Shown here piece by piece: positions 1-7,824 of a DNA stretch of 12,974 bases. A model generated the notes under the pieces. That model saw nothing but the letters and a program-made list of their open reading frames with translations. It did not search any database and was not told the DNA's origin. Both the position numbers and the translations under genes were made by a program. Numbering within the stretch: the first letter of the stretch is position 1; every line of letters begins with the position of its first letter. Origin of the DNA: an uncultured Dyadobacter sp. (GTDB lineage Bacteria; Bacteroidota; Bacteroidia; Cytophagales; Spirosomataceae); NCBI GenBank assembly GCA_946481035.1, contig CAMLNK010000026.1:1-12974 (forward strand), given 5' to 3'.

Positions 1-411
1 CTCGGAAAAAACACATTAAGGGACATTTTCGAACTGCGCCTGGTGCTGGAAATGGGCCTAGCCGATCTCATCTACCTCCGCAAAACCCCGGAAGATATCG
101 CAGCGCTGGAAACCATCGTGGCGCAGGAGGTTAACAAGCAGCAGAAGCCCTTCCGCGTAGAACACGAAATCGCTTTCCACGGAAAGCTTTACCAAATGAC
201 CGGCAACGACACCTACATGCGTTTTCAAAAAATGCTGCTGCCGGTTTTCGAATACGTGCTCGACTATGAAATCCAGGTCAACGGCCAGGCGGAAGTCGGT
301 AAGGTAACGCACCACGACCTGGTTGAAATACTCAAAACCGGCGACGCCGAAGATTTCCGCCGTGGTATGAAGGCGCATTTAAAACCGCATTTCGATCGGT
401 TGAAGGCCTGA
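1..411 (+). CDS. GntR-family (FadR subfamily) transcriptional regulator, C-terminal FCD domain, 5'-truncated
   Basis: The reading frame is open from base 1 and ends at TGA 409-411, giving 136 residues of a longer protein whose start and winged-helix DNA-binding domain lie left of the window. What remains is an all-helical FCD ligand-binding domain: an ELRLVLE helix (visible residues 11-17), then E56-x3-H60, H105 and H126. These correspond to the D-x3-H...H...H metal/ligand-binding set of FCD regulators, with Glu in place of the usual Asp. The G-D-A-E-D-F-R-R-G-M-K-A-H stretch (114-126) is typical of the last two helices. FadR-subfamily GntR proteins, which include E. coli NanR, usually bind carboxylic or sugar acids and repress neighbouring catabolic operons. 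Its position directly upstream of a sialic-acid operon on the same strand makes it the likely regulator, but the effector is inferred from context only. Confidence 0.85.
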   Translation, partial: LGKNTLRDIFELRLVLEMGLADLIYLRKTPEDIAALETIVAQEVNKQQKPFRVEHEIAFHGKLYQMTGNDTYMRFQKMLLPVFEYVLDYEIQVNGQAEVGKVTHHDLVEILKTGDAEDFRRGMKAHLKPHFDRLKA

Positions 412-480
412 GCGTTGCCCGAAACAGTCGCATTAGCATTGTCGTTGCATACCGAAGGGCATTTCAACATCGTCCCGGGC

Positions 481-496
481 TGGTACCTTGCTACCA
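481..496. promoter_or_regulatory. Candidate operator: short inverted repeat TGGTA-N6-TACCA
   Basis: The sequence reads TGGTACCTTGCTACCA, two perfect 5-bp half-sites around 6 bp. GntR/FadR-family proteins often bind palindromes of the TGGT...ACCA kind, and a GntR gene ends 69 bp upstream. It lies about 110 bp before the -33 element of the susC promoter, which is far for simple repression. Five-base arms can also arise by chance, so this is only a candidate. Confidence 0.25.
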
Positions 497-518
497 ACAT
501 TACATGGTTGCGCGATTT

Positions 519-547
519 TGCATTCCCTGAATCCCGGCAGGGATGCA
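519..547 (+). terminator. Strong hairpin after the GntR gene (possible terminator or regulatory stem)
   Basis: TGCATTCCCTG (519-529) pairs with CAGGGATGCA (538-547), giving a 10-bp stem with one bulged T and an 8-nt loop. It lies between the GntR stop (411) and the operon promoter (606-638), so it would fold in the 3' region of the GntR transcript and could insulate the two units. No T-tract follows, so it is not a canonical intrinsic terminator. A regulatory role or mRNA 3'-end stabilisation is equally possible. Confidence 0.4.
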
Positions 548-605
548 ACACCATCATCAACGCGCATATTCCCCGATATTTTTTGCATTATTTTTTGAAT
601 AAATA

Positions 606-638
606 TTTGGATGTTCAGCATCGAAGCCTTTACATTTG
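606..638 (+). promoter_or_regulatory. Bacteroidota-type housekeeping promoter for the susC operon
   Basis: TTTG at 606-609 and TACATTTG at 631-638 match the Bacteroidota sigma-ABfr consensus (-33 TTTG/TTG, -7 TAnnTTTG) with a 21-bp spacer, inside the usual 19-21 bp range. Transcription would start near 645, leaving a 5' leader of about 55-60 nt before the ATG at 703. The surroundings (580-660) are AT-rich compared with the flanking genes. No other match of this quality precedes the five-gene operon. Confidence 0.65.
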
Positions 639-702
639 TTATTATGTAGGACATAACTACTAATAAACATATCAAATTCCTGACTCTTTAAAATTCGATC
701 CT

Positions 703-3700
703 ATGAAAAAATTGTACGCGGTGGTCCTGCTGGGCTGTGCATTGCTGCTGCTGGCACCGGTGGTTATGGCGCAGCAACTGACCGTTACCGGGACCGTCAG
801 ATCGGCCGGGACGGGTGAAAGCCTGCCGGGCGTGAGCATTATTCTCGGTGGCACCTCCTCGGGTTCCACCACCGATGCCGATGGGAAGTATACGATCCAG
901 GCGCCCGCCAACGGCCGATTGATTTTCTCTTACGTGGGTTTCGACCCGCAGGAAGCAGCCATCGAAAACCGTTCAAAAATCGATATTACCCTCGCGGAGA
1001 GCGAAAAAGCATTGAGCGAAGTCGTAGTAGTAGGTTACACGAGCCAATCCAAAGCCAAAACGACAGCCGCAGTGTCCAAGCTGGCAACCGAAGAGCTCCG
1101 AAATACCTCCAATCCCAACCCGGTGCAAGCCATGCAAGGCAAAATGGCGGGCGTTTCGGTTCCGGTTAATTCCGGGCAGCCGGGCGCGGGCGCACAGAAT
1201 ATCATCATTCGCGGCGGCACAAAGCTCAACGTTTATGGTACAGGGTTAGGCAATAGCGGCGGCAATTCGGTCGGCTCCTCGGAGTCGAGTGGGCCGCTGG
1301 TGATCGTGGATGGGGTTTTCAGGTCATTGAATGATATCAACCCCGACAATATCGAATCGTTTCAGGTGATGAAGGACGCTGCCGCGACGGCCATTTACGG
1401 CGCCCGCGGTGCCAATGGGGTAATTGTAGTGAAAACCAAAGGAGGGAAATTCAATACCAAAGCCAATATTACCCTCAACCACCGCACTACCTGGGAAACC
1501 AACGCCCGCGACTACAAATACCTGAATGCCAGGGATTACCTCGCGCTGGCCAGAAAAACGGTACAAAGCACTCTTGACCCCATTGATAAAAATAACCTGC
1601 TCAATAACGGCGGCTTCTCGGCCGGAACGCGCATTTACACCGCGCCGGGGCAATATGGTAACAATATTAACCTCACCGCATTATACGACAACATTGTGGC
1701 GGTGGAAGGCCAGGCGTACGTCGACCGGCTGCTCGCCAACGGCTGGGAGACCATGGACGACCCCATTAACCCCGGCACAAAACTGCTTTTTGCCGACAAC
1801 CATTACCAGAACATGCTCTGGAACACGGGCGTGACGCAAAACCACAATCTCTCCATCGACGGCGGCAGCGAACGCGCCAGTTACAATGTATCAGCCGGCT
1901 ATACCAACCAGGCCGGGACATTTGCAGGTACCAGGTACAAGCGCTACGATGTCCTCGGCAATTTCGGTTTCAAAGCGGCCGACAATTTCCGCATCGACGC
2001 CATGGTAAATTACCAGAATGTGCTGCCCAATTATGTGGAGGCATTCCAGAATGAGCTTACGCGCGGCACACGCCTGACCCCGCTCATACGCATATACAAG
2101 GACGATGGCAACCCCATGCCGGGCGAAAACTACGCCACCCGCAACCGGTTCCACACGCTGAAATACGACGACGTGCGGTCGTCTACCGAACGGATCATCT
2201 CACGCGTGGCCGGCGACCTGCTGATAGCCAAAGGTTTGAGTTACAAGCCTGCCGTTTCCTACCTGATGCAGGATTACCGGTATATGTTCATGCGAAAAGG
2301 CACGCCGGCTTCGGAAATCCAGCCTTCGACCCAGCGCCAGAAGAACGAGGATACCAATAACTTCCGGCAGCTGATGATCGACCAGATCCTCCAATACAAC
2401 TTTACCGTACACAGCCTGCACGACTTCACTTTCCTGGCGGGTTTCAATTTTACCAAATCCACCAACAGTATCGTGAATATCGGCTCCCAGCGCGCAACGA
2501 GCGATTACATTTACACGATTAACGAGCCCACCACGTCGGTCATCAACGGGGTAGTGAATACCAATGTCACGGATTTCAGGACTACGCTCACCGAAAGCCG
2601 CTCGGCGAGCTACTTCGGGCAGTTTAATTATGATTACGACGGCAAATACCTGCTCAGCGGCGCGTTGCGTTACGACGGTTTCTCCAATTTTGCCCCACAA
2701 AACAAATATGCACTGTTCCCCTCGGCCTCGCTCGGCTGGAACATCCACCGCGAAAAGTTCTGGAATGTGGCGCCGGTCAGCATGCTCAAATTCCGCGCAA
2801 GCTGGGGCCAGGCCGGTTCGAGCGACCTGAGCCTTACCGACACTTACGGCGGCTATTCGGCGGCGACGTACGCATTGGGGTCCGGCATCTTGCGGGGTAA
2901 CCTCTCGAACCCGAACCTTAAATGGGAGCTCACCGAAACCACCGACCTCGCGCTCGACGCCGCGCTGTTCGGCGACAGGGTTACGTTGTCAGTCGATTTC
3001 TATAACAAACTCACTAAAAACAGGTTGGAATCGAAACCCCTGCCTTCCGAAGCGCCATTTCCCTCCATTACTTACAACAATGGAACCCTGCAAAACAAAG
3101 GCGTGGAAATTGAACTGGGCGCGACGGTGATCAAAGCAGGTGCATTCACCTGGCGTACCAGTTTCTCATTTGCCCTCAACAGGACGATCATCAAAAAGCT
3201 GCCTGACAACGGCCGGGCCAAAAACCGGCAAGGCGGTGACCTCATTTACGACCCCGCCGCAGGCAAAAACGTAGAAGCCGGTGGATTGGCGGAAGGTGAG
3301 CGGCCATTCGGGCTGTACGCCTACAAGGTGCTGGGCGTATTCTCGACCGAAGAAGAGGCGAAGGCCTGGAACGCCACCAAAAAGGACAACCTCGCCTCGC
3401 CGTCGGGCATTACCACCGGCAAGCACGCCGGCGATTTCATCTTCGCCGACCTCAACAACGACGGCGTGATCGACACCAAGGACCAGGTTTTCATGGGTTA
3501 CCGCAACCCCGACAAGATCGGCGGAATGCAAAACACATTCACTTACAAATCGTTATCGCTCCGCGTGGCGGTCGACTATGCGCTAGGGCACATGATCAGC
3601 AACGGTGCGCTGGCCCGCTCGCTCGGTACCGGACGGGCGTTTAACGAAGGGGCTCCTTCGCAGGCCCTGGGACCGGATATCTGGCAAAAATCCGGAGACA

Positions 3701-4047
3701 CCGGCAAGAAATACGCCCGTTTCTCATTCGCGGACGCCGATTTCGGTCAGCGCAACTACCTGCGCTCGGCGACATTGGGCAACAATAATGGCTATGGTTC
3801 CGACGTGTCGGCGATGATCGAAAAAGGCAATTTCCTGGCCCTGCGCGAGATTTCGCTTGCCTATGATTTGCCCAAAAACGTGCTCAAAAAGATCCGTTCG
3901 ACGGGAATGAATGTATTCGTCAGCGTGTACAACCTCGGCTACCTGACCCAATACAAAGGCATTAACCCGGAAACCTACACCGGCTTCGACGCCGTGGGCT
4001 ACCCGCGCCCGCGCCAGTTTTCGGTCGGCACGACGCTGAGATTTTAG
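703..4047 (+). CDS. SusC/RagA-family TonB-dependent outer-membrane transporter, probably for sialic acid or sialylated glycans
   Basis: The 1114-residue protein has a signal peptide (1-23, cleavage after VMA). A carboxypeptidase-D regulatory-like domain follows (about 26-100), then a TonB-box-like LSEVVVVGY and a plug domain containing IIIRGG (167-172), PLVIVDG (198-204) and AAATAIYGARGANGVIVVKT (226-245), all standard SusC signatures. The rest is a 22-strand-type beta barrel with the family motif DLNNDGVID-x2-D (916-927), ending in the aromatic strand FSVGTTLRF. There is no N-terminal STN domain, so it is not the kind that signals directly to a FecR/ECF pair. With SusD it forms the energised TonB-dependent import complex. 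The neighbouring sialidase, mutarotase-symporter and lyase suggest that it imports sialic acid or sialylated oligosaccharide; the exact substrate is inferred from context. Confidence 0.95.
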   Translation: MKKLYAVVLLGCALLLLAPVVMAQQLTVTGTVRSAGTGESLPGVSIILGGTSSGSTTDADGKYTIQAPANGRLIFSYVGFDPQEAAIENRSKIDITLAESEKALSEVVVVGYTSQSKAKTTAAVSKLATEELRNTSNPNPVQAMQGKMAGVSVPVNSGQPGAGAQNIIIRGGTKLNVYGTGLGNSGGNSVGSSESSGPLVIVDGVFRSLNDINPDNIESFQVMKDAAATAIYGARGANGVIVVKTKGGKFNTKANITLNHRTTWETNARDYKYLNARDYLALARKTVQSTLDPIDKNNLLNNGGFSAGTRIYTAPGQYGNNINLTALYDNIVAVEGQAYVDRLLANGWETMDDPINPGTKLLFADNHYQNMLWNTGVTQNHNLSIDGGSERASYNVSAGYTNQAGTFAGTRYKRYDVLGNFGFKAADNFRIDAMVNYQNVLPNYVEAFQNELTRGTRLTPLIRIYKDDGNPMPGENYATRNRFHTLKYDDVRSSTERIISRVAGDLLIAKGLSYKPAVSYLMQDYRYMFMRKGTPASEIQPSTQRQKNEDTNNFRQLMIDQILQYNFTVHSLHDFTFLAGFNFTKSTNSIVNIGSQRATSDYIYTINEPTTSVINGVVNTNVTDFRTTLTESRSASYFGQFNYDYDGKYLLSGALRYDGFSNFAPQNKYALFPSASLGWNIHREKFWNVAPVSMLKFRASWGQAGSSDLSLTDTYGGYSAATYALGSGILRGNLSNPNLKWELTETTDLALDAALFGDRVTLSVDFYNKLTKNRLESKPLPSEAPFPSITYNNGTLQNKGVEIELGATVIKAGAFTWRTSFSFALNRTIIKKLPDNGRAKNRQGGDLIYDPAAGKNVEAGGLAEGERPFGLYAYKVLGVFSTEEEAKAWNATKKDNLASPSGITTGKHAGDFIFADLNNDGVIDTKDQVFMGYRNPDKIGGMQNTFTYKSLSLRVAVDYALGHMISNGALARSLGTGRAFNEGAPSQALGPDIWQKSGDTGKKYARFSFADADFGQRNYLRSATLGNNNGYGSDVSAMIEKGNFLALREISLAYDLPKNVLKKIRSTGMNVFVSVYNLGYLTQYKGINPETYTGFDAVGYPRPRQFSVGTTLRF

Positions 4048-4060
4048 GGCCGTTGGCCCT
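4046..4060 (+). repeat. Perfect hairpin overlapping the susC stop codon
   Basis: AGGGCC-GTT-GGCCCT is a 6-bp GC-rich stem with a 3-nt loop that begins inside the TAG stop codon of the SusC gene. No T-run follows, so it is not a classical terminator. It abuts the larger inverted repeat at 4060-4148, and the two could act together on the mRNA. Confidence 0.5.
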
Positions 4061-4148
4061 GACGGCCGACCGCTGACAGCCGACAGCCGTATAGCGACGG
4101 ATTGGTTAACATCAAAATCGGCGGTCGGTGGTCAGCCGTCGGCGGTCA
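4060..4148. repeat. Large imperfect inverted repeat filling the susC-susD gap
   Basis: The arm at 4060-4089 is complementary to the arm at 4119-4148 at 25 of 30 positions, around a 29-nt loop. Both arms are built from GC-rich GCCGAC/GCTGAC-like words and look like a dispersed palindromic element rather than unique sequence. In RNA it would fold as a long stem-loop between the SusC and SusD reading frames. Such structures can cause partial termination, stabilise the upstream mRNA, or mark a mobile REP-like repeat. The sequence alone does not decide between these. Confidence 0.65.
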
Positions 4149-4172
4149 AAAACAAAAAACGACAACTCAATT

Positions 4173-5645
4173 ATGAACCCAAGAATTAAATTCCTCATCC
4201 TAACCGCTTTTGCTCTCACAAGCCTTAGTGCCTGCGACAGCTTGCTGGATGTGAAGCCGCAGTCGAGCATTACCGAGGCGGTTTATTTTCAGAATGAAGG
4301 CGATTTTGAACCCTACCTGACCGGGATTTATACCTATATGCGGACTTTTGCCAACAATGTAACGTACGGTACCGAGCGCAGCGAAGAGCTGATCGCCGGC
4401 TCCAATTCGCGTTTCGGCGTGGCATGGTCGCAGATCATCACGCCTACGTCCGGGGCGATCAATTACAACGACTGGTACAAGGCCATCGGGCATTGCAACC
4501 TGCTGCTGGCGAAGATCGAAAGCTTTCCGTTCGCCGGTAATCCCGATCTCAAAAAGCGCATTCTGGCCGAAACTTATAGCTTACGGGCCTATTTTTACTT
4601 TCACCTGACGCGCATTATCGGCGACGCGCCCCTGATGCTGCAAGCCGTGACGGACGAAAATGTGCCGCTCCTGCCGCGCTCCCCGGCGGTTGAAGTAATG
4701 AAGCAGGTGCGTGCCGACCTCGACCAGGCGATCGGCTTGTACAAGTCACTGGGCAATTTCTCCGCCACCTCCTACCCGAGCAAATACCGCTTTGCATACG
4801 CTTCCACGCAGGCGCTCAAAGCCGAGGCCGGCTTGTGGAGCGCCAAAGTGCTGGGCGGCGGCGATGCGGATTTCAATGCGGCCGTCGCGGCCATTTCCGA
4901 AGTCGAGGCGTCGGGCGTTTCGCTGAATGCCGATTTTAAAAATGTAACCGGGCTGCGGGCGCCCAACAATCCGGAAGTGATCCTGTCGGCCTATTTCAGC
5001 CGGGACGAAACGGGCGGGAACTACGGCGTGAATGCATTGCCGTTCCTGACGATCGTGCAGGGCGCGGTAAACCTCGACAGCCTGCCTTACACCCAAACTT
5101 CCACCACCGGCCAGGGCGCTTACCAGATCAGCCAGCCGTCGCGGGCATTATTTAGCAAAAGCACCACCGACAAGCGTATTCCATACACCTGGGTTACCGA
5201 ACGGCAAACCTCCGGTCCAAAAATCTCCTGGATTACCAAATACCCCGGCACCAGATATTCCGACGACCGCATTTCCGACAATGAAGTGATCATTTTCCGC
5301 CTCGCCGACATTTATTTGATGAAGGCCGAAGCATTTGCTGCCCTTGGTAAGGTGGAAGAATCCATTGCCTACCTCGACAAAGTTCGCACACGGGCGGGCA
5401 CAGGCGCTTACGCGGGAGCGAAAACCAAACCGGCCGTGGAGCGCGAAATCCTCGACGAGCGCGGCCGTGAGCTGTTTTTCGAGAACAAACGCTGGTACGA
5501 CCTCGTGCGGTTTCACAAAGGCGGCACCATCGATGTGTACAAGTTTGTACCGAATCTAACAGGTAAGAAAACACCGCTCTTCTGGCCGCTGAATACGACG
5601 GTACTCGCCAACAATAACCAGCTGGTGCAAACAGAGGGCTACTAA
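4173..5645 (+). CDS. SusD/RagB-family surface glycan-binding lipoprotein
   Basis: This 490-residue protein begins with a lipoprotein signal peptide whose lipobox is L18-S19-A20-C21, so Cys21 should be lipidated and the mature protein anchored in the outer membrane. I chose the ATG at 4173 because it gives an ideal lipoprotein signal; the in-frame GTG at 4128 would put a charged tail in front of it and lies inside the intergenic repeat. SusD features include DSLLDVKPQSSITEAVYF after the lipobox, the helix LRAYFYFHLTRIIGDAPLML (137-156), the TPR-like helices at 371-409 (EVIIFRLADIYLMKAEAF) and the C-terminal signature ERGRELFFENKRWYDLVR (429-446). It caps the SusC barrel and captures ligand. 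It is the second gene of the sialic-acid operon, 125 bp behind susC. Confidence 0.94.
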   Translation: MNPRIKFLILTAFALTSLSACDSLLDVKPQSSITEAVYFQNEGDFEPYLTGIYTYMRTFANNVTYGTERSEELIAGSNSRFGVAWSQIITPTSGAINYNDWYKAIGHCNLLLAKIESFPFAGNPDLKKRILAETYSLRAYFYFHLTRIIGDAPLMLQAVTDENVPLLPRSPAVEVMKQVRADLDQAIGLYKSLGNFSATSYPSKYRFAYASTQALKAEAGLWSAKVLGGGDADFNAAVAAISEVEASGVSLNADFKNVTGLRAPNNPEVILSAYFSRDETGGNYGVNALPFLTIVQGAVNLDSLPYTQTSTTGQGAYQISQPSRALFSKSTTDKRIPYTWVTERQTSGPKISWITKYPGTRYSDDRISDNEVIIFRLADIYLMKAEAFAALGKVEESIAYLDKVRTRAGTGAYAGAKTKPAVEREILDERGRELFFENKRWYDLVRFHKGGTIDVYKFVPNLTGKKTPLFWPLNTTVLANNNQLVQTEGY

Positions 5646-5682
5646 TCAGTGCATTGCAGGTATTTTATTTTAATGTTTTGAT

Positions 5683-6834
5683 ATGATAAAAAAGACATTG
5701 CTGATTCTGATCTTCCTGGGCGCCACTAGGGCATTTTCGCAGGACATTCCCGAAACCCGCGCATTGTTCAGCGCAGGTGAGAATGGGTACAAAAGCTACC
5801 GCATCCCATCACTCATTAAAGCCAAAAATGGCGCATTGATCGCTTTTTGTGAAGGCCGGAAAGACGGCGCGGGTGACGCGGGCGATATTGACCTGCTTAT
5901 GAAACGCTCCACGGACAATGGCAAAACCTGGGGACCGCAAACGGTCGTCTGGGACGATGGCACCAACACCTGCGGCAATCCCTGCCCGGTACTCGACGAA
6001 CAAACCGGCGAAATTCTCCTGTTGCTGACCCAAAATCGCGGCGACGTTCCTGAAAAGGACATTATCACCAAAAAATCCGAGTCGACCCGGACGGTATGGC
6101 TCTCCCGCAGCGCCGACCACGGTGCTACCTGGGCCAAACCGGTTGAAATAACCCAAACTACCAAGAAACCCGACTGGGGCTGGTACGCAACCGGCCCGGG
6201 TGTTGGCATACAAATCAAAAACGGTCCGCGCAAAGGCCGCCTGGTGATCCCCTGCGATTTCAGCTACGACGACCCGAACGGCAAGGTCCGCAACGGCCCG
6301 TTTGAATACGGCGCGCACGCCATTTACAGCGACGATCATGGCAAAACGTGGCAGCTCGGCGGGACCATCACGCCCAAAATGAATGAATGCCAGGTGGTGG
6401 AAATGGCCGACGGGAACGGCACATTACTCATGAATATGCGCTCCTATTTTGGCCACGGTCGGCGGGCGCAGTCGCTGAGTTACGACGGTGGCGTGAGCTG
6501 GACGGCCCCCGAAGACATTCCCGAACTTGTAGAACCGGTGTGCCAGGCGTCCATTATCCGGTACCAGCGCCCCAAAGGAACCGGCGCAATGCTTTTTCTA
6601 AACCCCGCCAGCACCACCAAACGCCATAACCTCACATTACGGGCCAGTTTCGACGAAGGAAAAACCTGGCCGGTGATCCGTACCATTTTCCCCGGACCAT
6701 CGGCCTATTCGAGCATGGCTGCATTACCCGACGGTAATATACTGTGCCTTTACGAGGCGGGCAAAACCGGCGCTTATGAGCAGATCGTGCTGCAAACCAT
6801 CACCCCGCAATGGCTGTTCGGGGACCGCAAATAG
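5683..6834 (+). CDS. nanH: Exo-alpha-sialidase (GH33-type, BNR/Asp-box protein)
   Basis: This 383-residue exported enzyme should hydrolyse terminal alpha-ketosidic sialic acids from glycoconjugates. A signal peptide (1-19, cleavage after AFS) is followed by a single six-bladed propeller-sized domain. It has the YRIP motif (39-42, first triad Arg R40) and five Asp boxes: STDNGKTW 76-83, SADHGATW 143-150, SDDHGKTW 216-223, SYDGGVSW 266-273 and SFDEGKTW 322-329. Candidate catalytic residues, by order and spacing against known bacterial sialidases, are D65 (acid/base), E235 with nucleophile Y342, Arg triad R40/R253/R314, and E358 positioning R40. This full set argues for a true sialidase rather than a degenerate BNR protein. 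No lectin or carbohydrate-binding domain is present. The gene lies 37 bp after susD and 25 bp before the lyase gene. An intramolecular trans-sialidase activity cannot be excluded. Confidence 0.9.
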   Translation: MIKKTLLILIFLGATRAFSQDIPETRALFSAGENGYKSYRIPSLIKAKNGALIAFCEGRKDGAGDAGDIDLLMKRSTDNGKTWGPQTVVWDDGTNTCGNPCPVLDEQTGEILLLLTQNRGDVPEKDIITKKSESTRTVWLSRSADHGATWAKPVEITQTTKKPDWGWYATGPGVGIQIKNGPRKGRLVIPCDFSYDDPNGKVRNGPFEYGAHAIYSDDHGKTWQLGGTITPKMNECQVVEMADGNGTLLMNMRSYFGHGRRAQSLSYDGGVSWTAPEDIPELVEPVCQASIIRYQRPKGTGAMLFLNPASTTKRHNLTLRASFDEGKTWPVIRTIFPGPSAYSSMAALPDGNILCLYEAGKTGAYEQIVLQTITPQWLFGDRK

Positions 6835-6859
6835 CTGAATTTCAAGTTTATCAATCCAT

Positions 6860-7810
6860 ATGAATACCATCCAACACACCGACGGCCTCATTGCCGCGCT
6901 TTTCACTCCCTTACATCCCGACGGCTCGGTGCATTACGAGCTGTTGCCCGCATTGGTCGAGCATTTGATCAATACCGGAGTTTCGGGCATCTTCATTTGC
7001 GGCAGCAACGGCGAAGGGCCCAATCTGACGCTCGAAGAACGCATGCAGGTTTCCGAAACCGTGATCAACGCCGGCAAAGGTCGCATGCGCATGATCGTAC
7101 ACGTAGGGCACGCGAGCATCGCGGAGGCGCGCAAGCTGGCGCGTCACGCACAGGAGGCGGATGCCGACGCTATTTCGTCCGTCGCGGCATTCTATTTCAA
7201 ACCTACTTCCGTGCAAAATCTCGCCGATTGCATGACCGACATTGCCGCTGGCGCACCGGAGTTGCCTTTCTATTATTACCACATTCCCTCGCTAACGGGC
7301 TTTTCGGTCGACGTCCTCGATTTCATGCGCATTGCCGAAAAGCAGATCCCGAACTTTGCGGGCGTAAAATACACCGCGGCGACGCTTTGGGAATACCAGG
7401 AATGCCTGCATTACGATAGCGGCAAATATGATGTATTGTATGGTTTTGACGAAAACCACCTGCCTGCATTGTCGATGGGCGCCAAAGGGTGCATCGGGAG
7501 TACTTTCAACTTCGCCGCACCATTCTATTTAAAGGTAAGGGAGTATTTCGAAGCGGGCGAAATCGATAAGGCGCGTAAACAAATGCTTTTCTGCGTCGAA
7601 ATGGTACGGATCGTGGTGCAATACGCACCGATTCCCGCCCAGAAAGCCGTCATGAAAATGCTCGGTTTCGATATGGGTCCCTGCCGCCTGCCCCTCGTGG
7701 CCCTACCCGACGATCAGTACGAGGCATTGCACCGCCAATTGAGCGAAATCGGCTTTTTTGAAAAATCGCAAACCGGCGAAGCCATCGAAACAATTCATGA
7801 CAATTCCTGA
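6860..7810 (+). CDS. nanA: N-acetylneuraminate lyase (DHDPS/NAL superfamily aldolase)
   Basis: This 316-residue cytoplasmic TIM-barrel aldolase is predicted to cleave N-acetylneuraminate to N-acetylmannosamine and pyruvate through a Schiff base. The pyruvate-carboxylate-binding loop reads GSNGE (48-52; GSTGE in E. coli). The proton-relay tyrosine is Y140 in YYYHIP (Tyr137 in E. coli), and the Schiff-base lysine is K170 in FAGVKYT (Lys165 in E. coli). No signal peptide is visible, and the length is close to that of family members (about 300 residues) with a short C-terminal tail. Family members also include dihydrodipicolinate synthase and other 2-keto-acid aldolases. The sialidase upstream and the mutarotase-symporter 14 bp downstream make sialate lyase by far the best reading. 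Confidence 0.92.
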   Translation: MNTIQHTDGLIAALFTPLHPDGSVHYELLPALVEHLINTGVSGIFICGSNGEGPNLTLEERMQVSETVINAGKGRMRMIVHVGHASIAEARKLARHAQEADADAISSVAAFYFKPTSVQNLADCMTDIAAGAPELPFYYYHIPSLTGFSVDVLDFMRIAEKQIPNFAGVKYTAATLWEYQECLHYDSGKYDVLYGFDENHLPALSMGAKGCIGSTFNFAAPFYLKVREYFEAGEIDKARKQMLFCVEMVRIVVQYAPIPAQKAVMKMLGFDMGPCRLPLVALPDDQYEALHRQLSEIGFFEKSQTGEAIETIHDNS

Positions 7811-7824
7811 CAACGCTTGACCCA

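Noticed and set aside
415..663. Possible small protein in the gap before susC (82 codons)
   Set aside because: It lacks a convincing start context and family features, overlaps the end of the intergenic hairpin and the operon promoter, and has an unstructured composition; treated as a chance frame.
4046..4060. Intrinsic terminator at the end of susC
   Set aside because: The stem is perfect but is followed by GACGGCC rather than a T-run, and susD must be expressed with susC. I call it a hairpin, not a terminator.
4128..4172. An upstream in-frame GTG start for the SusD gene at 4128
   Set aside because: It would add 15 mostly charged residues before a perfect lipoprotein signal peptide, and the codons lie inside the right arm of the intergenic inverted repeat. 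The ATG at 4173 is far more plausible.
5646..5682. A separate promoter for the sialidase gene in the AT-rich 37-bp gap
   Set aside because: The gap has T-rich sequence (TAATGTTTTG) but no exact TAnnTTTG with a -33 partner. Co-transcription with susCD is simpler.
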